From assembly GCA_002366755.1 (NCBI GenBank), contig DFBV01000010.1:1-5961 (forward strand): a DNA stretch of 5,961 nucleotides. The letters are read 5' to 3'. How positions within the stretch are numbered: position 1 is the stretch's first letter; each line of letters starts with the position of its first letter. Below the pieces are notes generated by a model. The model was given only the letters and a program-made list of their open reading frames with translations. It was not told the DNA's origin and did no database searches. The stretch comes from Anaerolineales bacterium UBA3071 (lineage in GTDB: Bacteria; Chloroflexota; Anaerolineae; UBA3071). The translations under genes and the position numbers were made by a program. Of this stretch, positions 5,403 to 5,961 are shown piece by piece.

Positions 5403-5961
5403 CTTCCTTGCCTATCAACATTACCTTGGTACCAGCCCAGACGTTGCTCAGGAAGGGATCCCCTTGTCGTAGCTTGGTGGCGGCTTCTTCCCGTCCGTAG
5501 ACCACGTAGTTCACCTCTCGTCCCAGCGTCTCTTCCAACTGTGAAACCACCGAGGCCAGTTGCAGAAGATCTACCTGACCGATAGCCATCAGGTCAACGT
5601 CTGACCAGATGTCCTCATCGCCCGCCGCCAGGGAGCCGTAGATGAAGGCTTGCTCAACGGTGCCCAGGTGGGCCAGCCCGCGGCGCAGCACGTCGCCCAA
5701 CCCTGCTGTCTTGATGACTATGCGCTTCAACTCGGGATAGATAGGGTGCTCGCGGTTGACCGTGTAGTACTTGATGTTGCCTTCCCGTTGAGAGCTCAGT
5801 AGGCCGATAGCTTCCAGGTTATACAGCTCCCGCTGCAAGCTGCGCAGCGACGCACCCAGCAGACGCTCCAACTGTCGGGTGTAGAAACGACTATCCGCGT
5901 TCAGTAGAAAAGTTGTCAACAGCTTGACCCGCACACGGGATGAGAACAGTTTTTCTAGCAT
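5365..5961 (-). CDS. Minimal nucleotidyltransferase (MNT) with N-terminal winged helix-turn-helix
   Basis: This 198-residue protein has two parts. Residues 1-70 form a winged helix: MLEKLFSSRVRVKLLTTFLL, a recognition region around YTRQLERLLGASLRSLQREL (27-46), and a wing, EGNIKYYTVN. Residues 75-185 form a pol-beta-type nucleotidyltransferase with GSLAAGDEDIWSDVDL (109-124), matching GS-X10-DXD with metal-binding Asp121 and Asp123. The usual third acidic position falls in GREVNYVVYGREEA (147-160), where Asn151 occupies the place I would expect an Asp. With the overlapping HEPN gene it forms a HEPN/MNT module; in characterised systems the MNT adenylylates the HEPN toxin. The DNA-binding domain suggests autoregulation, possibly of the whole MNT-HEPN-argS unit. 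The ATG is the last codon of the window, so an upstream extension cannot be excluded, but MLEKLF is a typical start for this architecture. The promoter is outside the window. Confidence 0.87.
   Translation of the reverse strand: MLEKLFSSRVRVKLLTTFLLNADSRFYTRQLERLLGASLRSLQRELYNLEAIGLLSSQREGNIKYYTVNREHPIYPELKRIVIKTAGLGDVLRRGLAHLGTVEQAFIYGSLAAGDEDIWSDVDLMAIGQVDLLQLASVVSQLEETLGREVNYVVYGREEAATKLRQGDPFLSNVWAGTKVMLIGKEDDLLRIGTPEQD

Overview
The window is visibly GC-rich (by eye about 60%) with dense bacterial-style coding. The protein set fits a bacterium, plausibly a Chloroflexota/Anaerolineae-like lineage known mostly from metagenomes: a bacterial arginyl-tRNA synthetase, an SPFH protein, a GH4 glycosidase, an archaeal/thermophile-type 'adenosine-specific kinase' and a HEPN/MNT pair. 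The taxonomic guess is an inference from gene content and style, not from a marker gene.

Layout. A 5'-truncated SPFH/Band 7 gene (1-849) is the only gene on the + strand and converges on everything else. All other genes lie on the - strand. In transcription order from the right edge they are: a nucleotidyltransferase with an N-terminal winged helix (MNT, 5961-5365), overlapping by 38 bp a HEPN-domain gene (5402-4953); argS six bases later (4946-3267); a 9-bp minisatellite of 36 complete units (3260-2937); a PF04008 adenosine-specific kinase (2894-2409) with a strong Shine-Dalgarno; a 141-bp gap holding a near-perfect 67-bp palindrome (2315-2381); and a GH4 family glycosidase (2267-873).

How the genes may work together. 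MNT-HEPN-argS has operon geometry (overlap, then a 6-bp gap), so a type VII toxin-antitoxin-like module would share a transcript with an essential aminoacyl-tRNA synthetase. The kinase gene follows argS on the same strand. ArgRS releases AMP, and the kinase family is reported to bind adenosine and AMP, so a link is conceivable but unproven. GH4 and SPFH look like unrelated neighbours.

The most unusual part is the argS-kinase junction. The argS stop (TAG), the 9-bp repeat and the kinase gene all lie in one reading frame. That frame is open from the argS start to the kinase stop except for the single TAG. In it the repeat would encode Asp-Ala-Ala-type triplets. The variation pattern of the repeat does not look like protein-level selection, so a non-coding minisatellite is the default reading, but the geometry deserves a check.
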